A DNA stretch of 64,000 nt from Pontibacillus marinus BH030004 = DSM 16465 (GCF_000425225.1 NZ_AULJ01000008.1:62001-126000); one strand, 5' to 3'; shown: positions 55,602-63,999, numbered from the stretch's first letter. Numbers and translations are program-made. The notes: generated from the letters alone by a model not told the origin.

Positions 55602-57518
55602 TTATGATTTTAACGAAGCTAAAAAACTCATTGCATCTTTTTGTTGGGTTAAACGGTGAACGTGATCAGGGTTTTCACTTAGCTCTGATAGTTCTTGGAA
55701 CAATCGTTTTGTTTCCTCGCGATTTTGACTATGAACAGCCAGTAAACAGATGAACGATACCTTCTCAGATCCCCACTGAATCGGCTCTTCTAATGTAGCG
55801 ATTGCTACGGCCGATTGTTTTATATAATTGGGATTTCCGTGAGGGATGGCTAGCCCACCGCCGATGTTTGTTGATGCTGATCTTTCGCGTAATAAGCAAG
55901 TGTGGATATATTCTTCTTCGACGTACCCTTTTTTGTATAGCTGTGTTGCCAGTTCTTCGATTAGTTCATAGCGATGAACAGGTGGGTGTTGCAGGTTTAC
56001 AAGAAAAGGGCTGGTAAAAGTTAATAAGACGGATTCTTGCTTTTCTTTTTCAGGATTTTCTTTTATAAAAGTTTCTAGTTTCTGTTCATCTTTTGCCTCA
56101 AGTAATGGTGACACCACGATATGAGGTGTGCGGATGTTTTCCAAAGGGATGGTTGAGATTACAAAATCCACTTGGTTCTCTTTTAGATAATGAGACAGAT
56201 CTGCTCGGGCGATAGAATCAACTACAGTTAGGGTTTGAAATTTCCGTTCTATCTTGGTTTGGAGTAGTTGTGACATCCCGATTCCCATATGGCAGACGAT
56301 CAATACATTTTTCTGAATTCCTTCTTGAGAGGTTAGGCGTTCTAGAGCAGCTTGGAAGTGTAAAGTGATATAGGCTGCTTCCTCTTCAGGGATTTTGTAA
56401 GAAAAGTGTTGTTGAACGTCTTCTAATACAAGGAGTACTTGATCAAACATATGAGGATACATCTTCTTAATGTCTTCGAGCATCGGATTGGATACTGAGA
56501 ATGCATAATCCAAACGGTGCAAAGTCGTTTTGAGATGCGTCTGTAATCCATTTTTCAGCTGAATATCCTTATCGAAACTTAGCTCACCTAGTTCAGTCAT
56601 CCGCTCAATCATAAATTCTGTAATAGGGAAGAGGGAGGGATGAGATTCATCTGTTGAATCAAACCGAACCTTTCCGCCTAGAATGTGTAAAGTGATATAC
56701 ACGATTTCTGGTTCAGGGAAACGAACAACGAATGTGGGCTGGAGCTTATCGAGAAGCTCTTTTGTCCATGCGTATTCTTTTTTCTGTTTTATCTGTGAAA
56801 ATTCATTGGCCGATAGTTGTATGGGGTCCCCGATTTTAACGCGTTTGATCATCAATAATATATGGAGCGTGAGTCCGTTTACTGTGTCATCTGTAAAATA
56901 AAGCTCATGCTTTCGCTGGAAAGAATCTAGCTCATTTTTGATGATCGATACCTCATGATTATTGAACAAACGTTTGATCAAATGATCTGTACCCGTTTGC
57001 TTATGGGTTAAGTCGTGAACACGAGCGAGCGCTTTTCGCTTGTTTTTTTCTGTTCCTTCTATATAAATACCTACACGTTTCTTCGTAATCAACGCTAAGT
57101 CGAAGTTTTCGAGCCAATGTTGAATTTCCTCTAAGTCTCGTTTGACCTGAGATTTCGGTGCAAAATATGTGGATGTTATGCCGTTTATCGTTTTTGGTGA
57201 CTTGGACATTAGTAAATCATATGCCAAACGCATTACAAGGTCATCCTGGTCTTCTTCTGTATTTGCGTCTTCCTGATATACGTAGTTATAGAGAGATGAT
57301 TTTTCTGCCTCATCAATGTCTAAGGAAACACCAAAACCAGGTTTTCTGTTTATGGTAGCCTTCCAATCCTCTTCGTGAAGTAACAGTTCAATGCTTTTTA
57401 AGTCATTTCTTACTGTCTTCTCCGAACAATTTAGCTCTTCAGCAAGGTCTTGAACATACATATATTGATTTGGATTTCTAAGTAAAATTGAAAGTAACTT
57501 TTGGTGTCTTGGGTGCAT
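55602..57518 (-). CDS. manR: PRD-containing PTS regulator (ManR-like)
   Basis: A 638-residue activator, close to B. subtilis ManR (about 650). HTH at residues 1-60 (YVQDLAEELNCSEKTVRNDL), a second HTH-like region, two PRDs (GLTLHILLMIKR; EEEAAYITLHFQAAL), EIIB-like domain (VLIVCHMGIGMSQLLQTK) and EIIA domain (GGLAIPHGNPNYIKQ). The ATG follows AAGGTG. It lies 106 bases upstream of the ManP-like permease on the same strand, the manR-manP order of B. subtilis. It is expected to activate manP when mannose is transported and it is itself phosphorylated by HPr and the permease. Confidence 0.83.
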   Translation of the reverse strand: MHPRHQKLLSILLRNPNQYMYVQDLAEELNCSEKTVRNDLKSIELLLHEEDWKATINRKPGFGVSLDIDEAEKSSLYNYVYQEDANTEEDQDDLVMRLAYDLLMSKSPKTINGITSTYFAPKSQVKRDLEEIQHWLENFDLALITKKRVGIYIEGTEKNKRKALARVHDLTHKQTGTDHLIKRLFNNHEVSIIKNELDSFQRKHELYFTDDTVNGLTLHILLMIKRVKIGDPIQLSANEFSQIKQKKEYAWTKELLDKLQPTFVVRFPEPEIVYITLHILGGKVRFDSTDESHPSLFPITEFMIERMTELGELSFDKDIQLKNGLQTHLKTTLHRLDYAFSVSNPMLEDIKKMYPHMFDQVLLVLEDVQQHFSYKIPEEEAAYITLHFQAALERLTSQEGIQKNVLIVCHMGIGMSQLLQTKIERKFQTLTVVDSIARADLSHYLKENQVDFVISTIPLENIRTPHIVVSPLLEAKDEQKLETFIKENPEKEKQESVLLTFTSPFLVNLQHPPVHRYELIEELATQLYKKGYVEEEYIHTCLLRERSASTNIGGGLAIPHGNPNYIKQSAVAIATLEEPIQWGSEKVSFICLLAVHSQNREETKRLFQELSELSENPDHVHRLTQQKDAMSFLASLKS

Positions 57519-57567
57519 GCTTTCACCTTCTTATGTATTTGGTCCTAGGTGTAGTATAGACCAATGC

Positions 57568-57594
57568 GGTGCCTGTCACCACCCGGGGATTTTG
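57568..57594. repeat. Degenerate REP-b
   Basis: CGGTGCCTGTCACCACCCGGGGATTTTGT; the tail reads TTTTGTTGG, so the TGTCGAA box is lost. Confidence 0.6.
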
Positions 57595-57597
57595 TTG

Positions 57598-57647
57598 GTG
57601 CCTGACCCCCGGTGCGGTGATGCGGTAACGCGGTGGGGGTCAGGCAC
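57598..57647. repeat. REP-a palindrome
   Basis: GTGCCTGACCCCCGGTGCGG... / ...GGTGGGGGTCAGGCAC, 50 bases, followed by a short tandem GCACCGTGCAAGGCACCGTGC. Confidence 0.85.
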
Positions 57648-57714
57648 CGTGCAAGGCACCGTGCATAAAATTCAATGTGACAAGGGAGAATCTCTAATGA
57701 AGGAGGAGTTAGGG

Positions 57715-57870
57715 ATGAATTTTGAAGAGAAGAATCGTCGATCAAATCAGAATGAGGAGGGGGAATCAGGTAAGAAGAGGGAGCCTTATTTTGATCCTTC
57801 TATACCTGATGAACCTCTCATGTCTGATGAAGATACATCTATTAATGCATCCAATGCTAAGAAGAAATAA
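57715..57870 (+). CDS. Small hydrophilic protein
   Basis: A 51-residue, charged protein without hydrophobic segments, with MNFEEKNRRSNQNEEG at the start and several Lys at the end. AAGGAGG lies eight bases before ATG 57715; an earlier ATG at 57697 has no site. I do not recognise it. Composition resembles small spore- or stress-associated hydrophilic proteins, but nothing specific supports that. Confidence 0.55.
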   Translation: MNFEEKNRRSNQNEEGESGKKREPYFDPSIPDEPLMSDEDTSINASNAKKK

Positions 57871-57890
57871 CTCTTATGCGTATCTCTCCA

Positions 57891-58844
57891 TCATGATGCT
57901 TGATGGGGAGATACTTTATAAAGCTGATTTCCTAAATATCTAGCTAATTCAAGCATTCCATGGATATTCGCTTCTTGCTCAGCGTCCGTATTATAATTGG
58001 TATTCGTGTTAACATCATATGTGTACACTTGGCCATGCTGATCGTGAATCGCTTCAATGCCTGCTACTTCGATGGAATTGGCATATAGTAATTGTTCATA
58101 GTATTCGATGATCGGGTCACGATATTCAGTTAAGATCTCAAACTTCGCTCCACCTTCTGACTCTGCTCCAGTTGGGCAGTATTGATCTTCAATGGAACAA
58201 GCATCTGCAGGGCAGAGTTCGAAGCCTTCAGATGTGTCTACTTTTACTGCATAAAGGAACTTTCCACCCACAAATTCATGACGGATAATATAAGGTTTTG
58301 GTGCATCAATATATTGCTGTACTAAAGTAATACCATCTACAGGTTCCTCGAAATTCGCACCATATACATATTCCTCAAGAGCTTGAATAGAGTGAAAGAG
58401 CTGAACACCTTGACCTTTACCAGCACGATTATGTTTTGTAATAAAAGGGGAGAGGTTTAACTGCTTCGCTGCGCTTACAATGTCATCTTTTCCTAATGCT
58501 ACTAGAGTTTTAGGTGTTGTAACCCCGTTTTGATTTAAGCTCATATATTGCTCCACTTTGCTTAATTCCAAACTAAGTGCACGACTGCCGTTAACCACGG
58601 TTCTACCATGACGCTCCAGCCATGAAAGGACCGCTTTTGTAAATTCAGGTGCAAAACGGTGATTCCTTGTGTGTGAGGATGCACTCATTCGGTTATAAAA
58701 GACTCCTTGAGGTGGCTCCTTGGTTAAATCAATGGATCCATGATCGAGGTGCCAGCATTCGTAGGGAAGGTGCAACTCTTCTAAACGTTTCGTTAGGTGA
58801 GCGGTCCATTCTTCGTTTTCGTGTAATATATAAATTTTGCTCAT
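57891..58844 (-). CDS. RimK-like ATP-grasp enzyme
   Basis: A 317-residue ATP-grasp protein. The ATP-binding core includes PFITKHNRAGKGQGVQLF (near residues 134-152), then VQQYIDAPKPYIIRHEFVGG and the metal-binding end VYTYDVNTNTNYN. Closest in pattern to RimK-type carboxylate-amine ligases (peptide or glutamate ligation). The start overlaps the flavin oxidoreductase stop by four bases (ATGA), so they are translationally coupled and share a SAM riboswitch. An ATP-grasp ligase in a sulfur-regulated operon suggests formation or processing of a sulfur-containing amide or peptide (inference). Substrate unknown. Confidence 0.83.
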   Translation of the reverse strand: MSKIYILHENEEWTAHLTKRLEELHLPYECWHLDHGSIDLTKEPPQGVFYNRMSASSHTRNHRFAPEFTKAVLSWLERHGRTVVNGSRALSLELSKVEQYMSLNQNGVTTPKTLVALGKDDIVSAAKQLNLSPFITKHNRAGKGQGVQLFHSIQALEEYVYGANFEEPVDGITLVQQYIDAPKPYIIRHEFVGGKFLYAVKVDTSEGFELCPADACSIEDQYCPTGAESEGGAKFEILTEYRDPIIEYYEQLLYANSIEVAGIEAIHDQHGQVYTYDVNTNTNYNTDAEQEANIHGMLELARYLGNQLYKVSPHQAS

Positions 58845-59905
58845 GTTTGTAGCTCCTTTTTATGTGTTCGTTTTGCTTCAACTAAAGGCATGACCTTTTT
58901 ACTGAAGCGTTCCATTTCTTCTAATTGAGGTGAGCATTGTAGTAAAAGAAGGTCAACTCCAGCTTCTTCAAACTCTAAAATGCGTTCCGCGATTTGTTCG
59001 GGTGTACCAATGAGCTCAGGGCGTAATCCTCGATTTGAAACAGAGTAATCTAAAAGCTTCACTTGTTGTTCAAGCTGAGACTTGTTGGTGAAGTCTTGAT
59101 AACCAGCATAAGCGCTCGATTCTTTTACCTGTGTAATCCGGTTCAGCTCATCAAAAGCTTTCTGTTCTGTATCGCGGCAAATAACATAGGCTGCCATGCC
59201 GAATGATTGAAATGGAGGTTTACCGGCTTCTTTCCGTCTGCTCTTCATATCTTCAATTTTTGTTTGGACCTCTTCAACGGTGCCGCCATGCATGACATAA
59301 GCGTCACAATGATCAACAATTGTCTGTTTTCCGCGAGGGCTTTCTCCGCCAGCATATAGCTTCGGATTTGGTTTTTGTACCGGTTTAGGGTGGAGATGGG
59401 TGTCCTGAACCTCGTAAAACTTACCTTCATAACTGTAGGTCTCGTTTTCCTCAGCCCATAGGCCTTTTACAACTTCTAAAAATTCATCGGTTCTGTCATA
59501 TCGCTCATCATGCGCCGTGAATGCTCCGCCATATTGTTTCGCTTCTTCTCCCCACCAGGCTGACACGACATTTAAGGTGAAGCGGCCACCTGAAATGTGA
59601 TCAATGTTAGAAGCCATCTTTGCTGTAATGGCTGGGTTATGAAAGTTAGGGCGAACCGCTGCCATGATCTCGGTTGTCTCGGTCACCGCTGCTAGGCCAG
59701 CTGCCGTTGTCCAGGCTTCTAGAGAGTCATGTTCTGGTCCCTTAATATCATTTAAATAAAGCTCTGCGATTAAAGTCGTATCAAAACCTAACTGTTCTCC
59801 TTGCTGGATGACCTTTTTTGCGTATTCAAATGTGGTAGGCATTCCTTCATCCTCTACGTTCCGTAACCAACCTCCAAAAATCGGTAGCCAATAGCCATAT
59901 CTCAC
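58841..59905 (-). CDS. LLM-class FMNH2-dependent monooxygenase (SsuD/SfnG-like)
   Basis: A 354-residue luciferase-like TIM barrel. Motifs include RYGYWLPIFGGWLRNVEDEG at the start, HNPAITAKMASNIDHISGGR (flavin-site region, near 105), NVVSAWWGEEAKQYG and PKLYAGGESPRGKQ. The family includes alkanesulfonate (SsuD) and dimethylsulfone (SfnG) monooxygenases. GTG 59905 is the start, nine bases after AAGGAG; the longer frame from 59941 lacks a site. The SAM riboswitch in its leader supports a role in obtaining sulfur from organosulfur compounds. No flavin reductase or ABC transporter is adjacent. Confidence 0.85.
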   Translation of the reverse strand: MRYGYWLPIFGGWLRNVEDEGMPTTFEYAKKVIQQGEQLGFDTTLIAELYLNDIKGPEHDSLEAWTTAAGLAAVTETTEIMAAVRPNFHNPAITAKMASNIDHISGGRFTLNVVSAWWGEEAKQYGGAFTAHDERYDRTDEFLEVVKGLWAEENETYSYEGKFYEVQDTHLHPKPVQKPNPKLYAGGESPRGKQTIVDHCDAYVMHGGTVEEVQTKIEDMKSRRKEAGKPPFQSFGMAAYVICRDTEQKAFDELNRITQVKESSAYAGYQDFTNKSQLEQQVKLLDYSVSNRGLRPELIGTPEQIAERILEFEEAGVDLLLLQCSPQLEEMERFSKKVMPLVEAKRTHKKELQT

Positions 59906-59996
59906 ATCATTCCACTCCTTCATTGTTCTTATAGTAATCATATGAACTTACTTGGTTTAATGGTGCTACTAATTAACATTTATAGCTTTAATATAT

Positions 59997-60040
59997 AAAA
60001 AATCCCCTCTTCAAGTCTGGCAGACAAGAAGAGGGGATTT
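59997..60040 (-). terminator. Rho-independent terminator of the SAM riboswitch
   Basis: On the minus strand AAATCCCCTCTTC / GAAGAGGGGATTT, 13 base pairs, followed by T6. It lies right after the S-box aptamer and upstream of the monooxygenase, so it is the expression platform. Confidence 0.92.
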
Positions 60041-60055
60041 GGTATAAGGCTATCC

Positions 60056-60166
60056 CACACTTCTCATCTGCCAGGACACTGCCTGTTGGAATTGGCACGG
60101 TATTCACGTGGAACCCGTTGCCGAGGTTTCAAAGGGCCTTTCCCTCCACCTCTCTGGATAAGAAGA
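60056..60166 (-). promoter_or_regulatory. SAM-I (S-box) riboswitch aptamer
   Basis: Read on the minus strand, the conserved S-box blocks occur in order: CTTATCCAGAGAGGTGGAGG, GGCCCTTTGAAACC, CGGCAAC, GTGCCAATTCC and AGATGAGAAG, with pairing P1 between the ends. SAM binding favours the downstream terminator and shuts off expression. It controls the monooxygenase/ATP-grasp operon. Confidence 0.95.
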
Positions 60167-60194
60167 TTGAATTTTTTGATATATTGTAAATGTA

Positions 60195-60223
60195 ATCATA
60201 CACGGCGTGGGAGGAGGTGTCAA
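60195..60223 (-). promoter_or_regulatory. Sigma-A promoter of the SAM-riboswitch operon
   Basis: Minus strand TTGACA (60223-60218), 17-base spacer, TATGAT (60200-60195). Transcription would start near 60188, about 20 bases before the aptamer. The -35 abuts the end of a REP-b. Confidence 0.85.
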
Positions 60224-60252
60224 GTGCCTGTCACCACCCGGTTTTTGTCGAA
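60224..60252. repeat. REP-b element with TGTCGAA tail
   Basis: GTGCCTGTCACCACCCGG then TTTTTGTCGAA; heptamer 60246-60252. It directly borders the -35 of the SAM operon promoter. Confidence 0.8.
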
Positions 60253-60269
60253 GTATGTTGTTACAGAAG

Positions 60270-60319
60270 GTGCCTGACCCCCGCCGCTTTACAGCATTAC
60301 CGCGGTGGGGGTCAGGCAC
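60270..60319. repeat. REP-a palindrome
   Basis: GTGCCTGACCCCCGCCGC... / ...GCGGTGGGGGTCAGGCAC, 50 bases, 12 bases past the GH3 gene stop. Confidence 0.9.
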
Positions 60320-60331
60320 TACTTCACATTT

Positions 60332-62494
60332 TTATTTCAATTCAAACACTTTCCCGTTTTCTACTGTGCAGTTTTCTCCGATAAATACTTGGAATTTTCC
60401 TTTATCGCTCTTTAATTCCATGTCGGCATGGTAGTAGCGTAGTTGTTCTTCTGTAATGGTGAATTCAACCGTTTTGGATTCGCCAGGTTCTAGGTGGATT
60501 TTCTCGAATCCTTTCAATTCTCGAACGGGGCGTACAACTTCTCCTACTAGGTCACGTAGGTAAAGCTGAACGACTTCTTCACCTGCAACTTCTCCTGTGT
60601 TTTTCACTTGCACAGAAGCGGTTAGCGTATCTGTTTTACTTATCGTTTCAGATGACAATGTAACCTCACTATAATCAAACGTACTATAACTTAACCCGTA
60701 ACCAAATGGGTAGAGTGGGGTGTTTGGTGCATCCAGATACTGTGATTGGAAACGGAAGTCCGGGTCATTCAATTCTTGTGGACGTCCTGTATTATAGTGG
60801 TTGTAATAAATCGGCACCTGTCCAACTGAATGAGGGAAGGACATGGTTAGTCGTGCTGATGGATTTACTTCCCCAACCAAAATATCTGCTACTGCGTTTC
60901 CGCCTTCTGTACCTGGGTACCATGCTTCAACAATCGCATCGGAGTGCTCAATGACACCGTGCAAATCAAGCGGGCGTCCATTAAACAGTACAGTGATCAC
61001 TTTTTTGCCTAAAGCACGGATTTCTTTAATTAAATCCAGTTGAACTTGTGGTAGGCGGATGTCCGTTAAGGATCCTGCTTCTCCGCTCATATCAGAATGT
61101 TCGCCAAGAGCTAAAACAACGGTATCAGCACCCTCTGCAGTTTTTATCGCTTTATCAACCAACTCTTGTGAACCTTTTTCAATTCCACAGCCTTCTGCGA
61201 TTGATAGGTTTTCAGAAGAAACGTACTGACGTAACCCTGTTTCAACGGTTATGGTATCCTTGCTTTCGCCTCCCCATGACCATGGTCCAAGGATGTCTGT
61301 GCTTTTTGCAAATGGGCCGATGAGTGCTACCTTTTCACTTGTGTCTAACGGAAGTGTTTGTTTGTCATTTTTCAAAAGCACGATCGATTTAGATGCAAGG
61401 TCTCTAGCTACCTGACGATGTTCATCTGATAATATCACGCTTTTCTCTTCCTCAGGGTTAGCAGAACGGTAAGGGTCCTCAAATAAGCCTAGCTTTTGCT
61501 TTAATTGTAGAATTCGAAGGACAGCTTCATCGAGAACCTCTTCTTTTAGCTCTCCTTCTTCAATTAGAGCTTGTAGATAATTCACATAGCAAGACGTCAT
61601 CATTTCGATGTCCACGCCGGCTTCGGCTGCTTTTAGAGCGGCTTCTTTTTCATCTTCAGCAACACCGTGTGGAATTAATTCTTTTACAGCTCCCCAGTCA
61701 GAAATCAATACGCCATCAAAACCAAATTCCTCACGAAGGACTTTGCGCATGAGGTGTTTGTTTCCGGTAGAAGGGATTCCATTTAAAATATTGAAAGCTG
61801 TCATCACCATTTCACAGCCTTCATCAAGGGCAGCTTTATAGGCAGGAAGGTACTGTTCACGTAGCATCCATTCGGACATATCTACCGTATTGTAATCTCG
61901 ACCGCCTTCTGGAGCCCCGTATGCTGCGAAGTGTTTTACACATGAAGCAACTTTGTATGGATCGTTCACCAAGTCTCCTTGGAAACCTCGTACAAACGAA
62001 CGTGCGAATTCACTATTTAAAAACACATCTTCTCCTGTTGATTCCATGACACGTCCCCATCTAGGCTCTCGGGATAGGTCAACCATAGGTGCGTAGGTTA
62101 CATGAACGCCTGAAATAGCGGCTTCTTTTGCTGCAACTTCTGCACTTTTTTCAGCTAAGTCCAAGTCCCATGAACCACCGATTGCTAAGGGTACAGGGAA
62201 TATGGTTTTGAAACCGTGTACAATATCGGACATAAATAATAAAGGGATTCCTAGACGGTTATCCTCTAAGTGTTTTTTCTGGATATTGATCGTTTCTTGT
62301 GCGCCGGAAGCTCCCAGTACGGAACCAGCTTGTTCAATATCTTCTTCAGTAATATTCATGTCTACCATAGGACCTGTAATATGTCCTCGGTCTGAAGCTC
62401 CTTTAAAAAATGGAGTGGCTAATTGAACAAGTTGTCCGACTTTCTCCTGTAATGTCATTTCATTTAGTAATGATTCTAGTTGGTCGTTTCTCAT
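60332..62494 (-). CDS. Glycoside hydrolase family 3 beta-glucosidase/xylosidase (BglX-like)
   Basis: A 720-residue cytoplasmic GH3 enzyme (no signal peptide, unlike periplasmic BglX). The N-terminal barrel contains LGIPLLFMSDIVHGFKTIFP, KHFAAYGAPEGGRDY and the nucleophile motif FDGVLISDWGAV (Asp near 268). A middle alpha/beta domain has LALGEHSDMSGEAGS, and the fibronectin-like C terminus has VQVKNTGEVAGEEVVQLYL. ATG 62494 follows GGAGG by five bases; the frame from 62509 includes that site. It is divergent from a sugar-binding lipoprotein, and both promoters carry GAAACGTTTC. It would split beta-linked oligosaccharides after import. Confidence 0.93.
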   Translation of the reverse strand: MRNDQLESLLNEMTLQEKVGQLVQLATPFFKGASDRGHITGPMVDMNITEEDIEQAGSVLGASGAQETINIQKKHLEDNRLGIPLLFMSDIVHGFKTIFPVPLAIGGSWDLDLAEKSAEVAAKEAAISGVHVTYAPMVDLSREPRWGRVMESTGEDVFLNSEFARSFVRGFQGDLVNDPYKVASCVKHFAAYGAPEGGRDYNTVDMSEWMLREQYLPAYKAALDEGCEMVMTAFNILNGIPSTGNKHLMRKVLREEFGFDGVLISDWGAVKELIPHGVAEDEKEAALKAAEAGVDIEMMTSCYVNYLQALIEEGELKEEVLDEAVLRILQLKQKLGLFEDPYRSANPEEEKSVILSDEHRQVARDLASKSIVLLKNDKQTLPLDTSEKVALIGPFAKSTDILGPWSWGGESKDTITVETGLRQYVSSENLSIAEGCGIEKGSQELVDKAIKTAEGADTVVLALGEHSDMSGEAGSLTDIRLPQVQLDLIKEIRALGKKVITVLFNGRPLDLHGVIEHSDAIVEAWYPGTEGGNAVADILVGEVNPSARLTMSFPHSVGQVPIYYNHYNTGRPQELNDPDFRFQSQYLDAPNTPLYPFGYGLSYSTFDYSEVTLSSETISKTDTLTASVQVKNTGEVAGEEVVQLYLRDLVGEVVRPVRELKGFEKIHLEPGESKTVEFTITEEQLRYYHADMELKSDKGKFQVFIGENCTVENGKVFELK

Positions 62495-62524
62495 AATTAC
62501 CTCCAGCAAACTGTGTGATGATTT

Positions 62525-62534
62525 GAAACGTTTC
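62525..62534. promoter_or_regulatory. Palindromic operator at the GH3 promoter
   Basis: GAAACGTTTC, a perfect 10-base palindrome within TGAAACGTTTCGATT. It lies about 10-20 bases downstream of the predicted GH3 transcription start, as expected for a LacI-family roadblock site. Confidence 0.7.
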
Positions 62535-62551
62535 GATTCGATTTAAGTAGA

Positions 62552-62580
62552 AGTATATAGACCCGTATTCTCTGAGTCAA
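62552..62580 (-). promoter_or_regulatory. Sigma-A promoter of the GH3 gene
   Basis: Minus strand TTGACT (62580-62575), 17-base spacer, TATACT (62557-62552). Confidence 0.8.
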
Positions 62581-62640
62581 TAAGTAAACACTAAATAATA
62601 AAGGGTTTTCATAAAAATTTAGAAAAAATTAAAAAAGTTG

Positions 62641-62669
62641 TTGAAAGCGGATACATGATGTCGTAGAAT
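62641..62669 (+). promoter_or_regulatory. Sigma-A promoter of the sugar-binding lipoprotein gene
   Basis: TTGAAA (62641-62646), 17-base spacer, TAGAAT (62664-62669), start expected near 62676. Confidence 0.75.
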
Positions 62670-62679
62670 AACCTCAAGT

Positions 62680-62689
62680 GAAACGTTTC
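62680..62689. promoter_or_regulatory. Palindromic operator at the lipoprotein promoter
   Basis: A second GAAACGTTTC with the same TGAAACGTTTCGATT context as the GH3 site, just past the predicted transcription start. Confidence 0.7.
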
Positions 62690-62723
62690 GATTATTCATT
62701 TTTTAAAAAAAGGAGAATTCTTA

Positions 62724-63962
62724 ATGAAAAAATTACTTGTCCTTATGTCGATGATGGTACTATCCCTTGCATTAGTTGCTTGTTCTGGTGGCGATGAAGG
62801 TGAATCGGCAGATGGTGAAAAGACGTTAAAGGTATGGGCTATGGGTGAAGAAGGTAAGAAGCTTAAGGATTTTGTGAAAGATTTTGAAGAAAACAATCCG
62901 AAAATTACTGTAGATGTACAAGCTATTCCTTGGGGGAAAGCTCATGACAAATTATTAACGGCTGTTGCATCAGGAAATGGTCCAGATGTTTTACAGATCG
63001 GAACAACTTGGGTACCAGAGTTCGCTGAAGCAGGTGCATTTAAGGATTTATCTGAGTACATGGATGACTATGAATCATTTAATAAAGACAATTTCTTCGA
63101 CGGATCTGTTTCAACCATGAAATATAACGATCAAGTCGTTGGGGTTCCTTGGTATGTAGATACACGCGTTATGTATTACCGTACAGACTTATTAAAAGAA
63201 GCTGGATTTGACCAAGCACCAGATACTTGGTCTGAATTGAAAGATGCTGCGAAAAAGCTAGCTGACCGTGGTGAAGGACAGTATGGAATTGATATTGACC
63301 GAAATGACCAGATCAATCCATTTATTTTTGCATGGCAGAATGGATATGAAGCTGACCTTGCGAATAAGGATCTGAATTTTGAAAGCCCTGAATTCAAAGA
63401 AGCGATGGAGTATTATGTAAGTTATTTTGAACAAGGTCTTAGTCAAAAAGAAAAAGGCGGAGACATTATCCAAGGCTTCAAAACAGGGAAAAAGCCAATC
63501 TTCTTCAGCGGTCCTTGGATGATAGACATTATTCAAGATAAGGCGCCAGGAATAGAAGGTAAGTGGGCAACAGCTGTAATGCCTAAGAAAGAATCTAGAA
63601 CATCAAGCATGGGTGGATCAAACCTTGCTGTATTCCACAACACAGATAAAGTAGATGCTTCACTCAAGTTTATCTCTTATATGACACAAGTAGATACACA
63701 ATTAGATTGGTTAGAAACGTCTAACACACTACCTTCTCGTACGGAAGCATGGGAAGACTCTGCATTAAAAGACGATCCAATGTATGAAACATTCGGAAAG
63801 CAGCTTGAGCAAACAAAACCAGGCATTCAAACAGAGCAGTTTGAGCGTATTGCACAAGAACTATTAGCAACATTAGAAAAAGTTGTTGTAGGAGATGCGG
63901 ATTTAGAAAAAGAACTAGAGAAATTCAATAAAGAAGCACAGGAATTAATTACGGAAGATTAA
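62724..63962 (+). CDS. ABC sugar transporter substrate-binding lipoprotein (family 1)
   Basis: A 412-residue extracellular solute-binding protein. The lipobox LVAC places the lipid cysteine at residue 20, followed by an acidic SGGDEGESADG linker. The mature part shows the MalE-like fold elements LKVWAMGEEGKKLKDFVKDF, SGNGPDVLQIGTTWVPEFAE and PWYVDTRVMYYRTDLLKEAG. AAAGGAG lies about seven bases before the ATG. Permease genes presumably follow beyond the window. Divergent pairing with a GH3 enzyme suggests uptake of beta-linked oligosaccharides; the specific sugar is not identifiable. Confidence 0.92.
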   Translation: MKKLLVLMSMMVLSLALVACSGGDEGESADGEKTLKVWAMGEEGKKLKDFVKDFEENNPKITVDVQAIPWGKAHDKLLTAVASGNGPDVLQIGTTWVPEFAEAGAFKDLSEYMDDYESFNKDNFFDGSVSTMKYNDQVVGVPWYVDTRVMYYRTDLLKEAGFDQAPDTWSELKDAAKKLADRGEGQYGIDIDRNDQINPFIFAWQNGYEADLANKDLNFESPEFKEAMEYYVSYFEQGLSQKEKGGDIIQGFKTGKKPIFFSGPWMIDIIQDKAPGIEGKWATAVMPKKESRTSSMGGSNLAVFHNTDKVDASLKFISYMTQVDTQLDWLETSNTLPSRTEAWEDSALKDDPMYETFGKQLEQTKPGIQTEQFERIAQELLATLEKVVVGDADLEKELEKFNKEAQELITED

Positions 63963-63970
63963 AATGAATC

Positions 63971-63999
63971 GCAGGTGGAATCAGTCGATTTCGCCTGCC
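63971..63999 (+). other. Hairpin after the binding-protein gene
   Basis: GCAGGTGGAATC / GATTTCGCCTGC inverted repeat ending at the window edge. A T-run cannot be seen, so it could be an attenuator or an mRNA-stabilising stem common between binding-protein and permease genes. Confidence 0.55.

Noticed and set aside
60086-60434. Several 63-75 codon frames around 60.1-60.4 kb
   Set aside because: They translate the SAM riboswitch and REP repeats.
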